Assembly: GCA_037179515.1 (NCBI GenBank)
Contig: JAXCGZ010005734.1
Location: 42,501 to 106,500, forward strand
Direction of reading: 5' to 3'
Origin: Halocaridina rubra
Taxonomy: Eukaryota; Arthropoda; Malacostraca; Decapoda; Atyidae
DNA length: 64,000 nt
The notes beneath the pieces were generated by a model that was not told the DNA's origin, ran no database searches, and saw only the letters and a program-made list of their open reading frames with translations. How positions within the stretch are numbered: position 1 is the first letter of the stretch; the number at the start of each line of letters is the position of its first letter. Of this stretch, positions 63,058 through 64,000 are shown one piece after another. Made by a program: the position numbers and the translations under genes.

Positions 63058-64000
63058 TCCTTCATCTTGGAAGCATGCTCTAGTTCAACCTGTTCCTAAG
63101 AAGGGTGACCGCTCTATTCCTTCTAACTACCGACCTATTACTCTAACCTCCTCTACTGCTAAAGTTTTCGAAACTTTGCTCAATGCTCACTTCTTGAAAC
63201 GCCTTGAATCTAACTCACTTATCTCCGATCACCAGTATGGCTTCCGGAAGGCAAGATCCACTGGTGATCTCCTGTCATATCTTACTCATGTATGGTCATC
63301 TTCTCTGAGGAACTATGGGGAATCCTTTGTCGTCGCCCTTGATATCTCTAAGGCTTTTGACAGAGTCTGGCACAAGGCTCTGTTGGCCAAACTCCCTGCC
63401 TATGGCTTTACCCCTTCTTTCTGTTCTCTGATTTCCAGTTTTCTTACTGAACGTTCTATATCTGTAGTTGTTGATGGCGCGACATCTAACCCTTTCTCTG
63501 TTTCCAGTGGTGTTCCACAGGGCTCTGTTCTTTCACCTACTCTCTTCCTTCTCTTCATCAATGATCTTCTACAATCCCCATCTTCCTCTCTTCTTCATGC
63601 CTTTGCCGATGATTCTACCCTTCACTTTTCCACTGCCTTTTCTTCACAACCTTCATCTGTTACTCGTAATCAATCTCGTATCACTCTTTCTTCTACTCTT
63701 AACTCCGATTTGCAGAGAGTATCTGAATGGGGCACTCAAAATTTAGTTAAATTCAATGCCTCCAAAACACAGTTTCTGGTTATCTCTTTATCTTCTTCTC
63801 CTCCTGATAACCCTATTGTCTTCGAAACTAATGAAATTTACCCTCTTAACTCTGTCAATAGCCTGCCTCAACTTGTCTTGGAGGAATCACATAATCCAGA
63901 TTTCTAAATCTTCTTCCAAAAAATTGGGGGTTTTGTTTCGTTTTCGTCATTACTTTTCCTCATTGCAGTTACTTAAAATTTACAAAGGTCTTATCCGCAC
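63053..64000 (+). mobile_element. LINE family J, copy 5, running off the window
   Basis: Frame 63176-63907: RLESNSLISDHQYGFRKARS, VVALDISKAFDRVWHKALLA (catalytic Asp), SGVPQGSVLSPTLFLLFIND, HAFADDSTLHF (FADD), NLVKFNASKTQF. All three RT motifs are intact, better than in copies 1-4. A deletion near 63860 (VNSLPQLVL where VNILGIHIASNLSW is expected) shifts the frame, and ISKSSSKKLGVLFRF continues in another frame to 64000. The copy begins at the shared ATCTA inside an RTE endonuclease. Confidence 0.9.

Noticed and set aside
1..64000. Prokaryotic-type systems (operons, restriction, toxin-antitoxin, phage)
   Set aside because: Introns, LINEs, SINEs and LTR elements show an animal genome; no such cluster is present.

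Overview
This is eukaryotic, animal DNA. The coding sequence is split into short exons with GT-AG introns, and most of the window is transposable-element debris. The mix of element types (Copia elements with a metazoan-style gag/pol, Jockey-like and RTE-like LINEs, Tigger/pogo DNA transposons, tRNA-headed SINEs, many AT-rich microsatellites) fits an arthropod, perhaps a decapod crustacean. That taxonomic guess is an inference only. There is no operon, CRISPR array, rRNA or functional tRNA gene.

The one host gene I recognise is ZWILCH, a subunit of the Rod-Zw10-Zwilch (RZZ) kinetochore complex. Eleven exons on the + strand (16830-33848) join with consistent splice phase into a 465-residue open frame that ends in a natural stop. 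A twelfth, less certain exon (10123-10320) fits the phase of the first one. The 5' end, roughly 80-90 residues judged from the human protein length, is not visible. The introns are packed with repeats, including a 477-codon LINE reverse-transcriptase ORF, a Tigger-type MITE, a minisatellite, a 0.64 kb tandem duplication and a run of three SINEs.

Layout. 0-10 kb: a LINE fossil, Tigger N-terminal fragments in both orientations, a ~183-bp tandem array derived from Tigger, an AT-centred palindrome, and a Tigger transposase split by a LINE that still has one open 928-codon ORF (6250-9338, 11-bp target duplication). 10-16.8 kb: the presumed first ZWILCH intron in the window, with SINEs, a 59-bp minisatellite and a minus-strand LINE with endonuclease and reverse transcriptase. 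16.8-33.8 kb: ZWILCH. 34-43 kb: no recognised gene, but a ~1.9 kb long inverted repeat (36310-38180) and a TA-flanked Tigger-like element with an internal ~160-bp array and a 56-nt A run. 43.6-48.5 kb: a decayed Copia element with both LTRs. 48.8-56.1 kb: two Jockey-like LINE copies and an RTE-like fragment. 56.2-60.2 kb: a second Copia relative split by a SINE with a 20-bp target duplication. 60.2-64 kb: short repeats, then an RTE endonuclease fragment fused to another Jockey-like LINE copy that runs off the window.

The observations I find least expected concern small RNA structures in the repeats. Several interspersed repeats and the RTE-like LINE at 20.2-21.7 kb all end in a short C-rich/G-rich hairpin followed by a TATG-like tail, and copies with altered stem bases keep the pairing. 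A second SINE family carries a CCTTC-GNRA-GAAGG hairpin whose loop differs between copies (GAAA, GTAA, GCAA) but stays GNRA.
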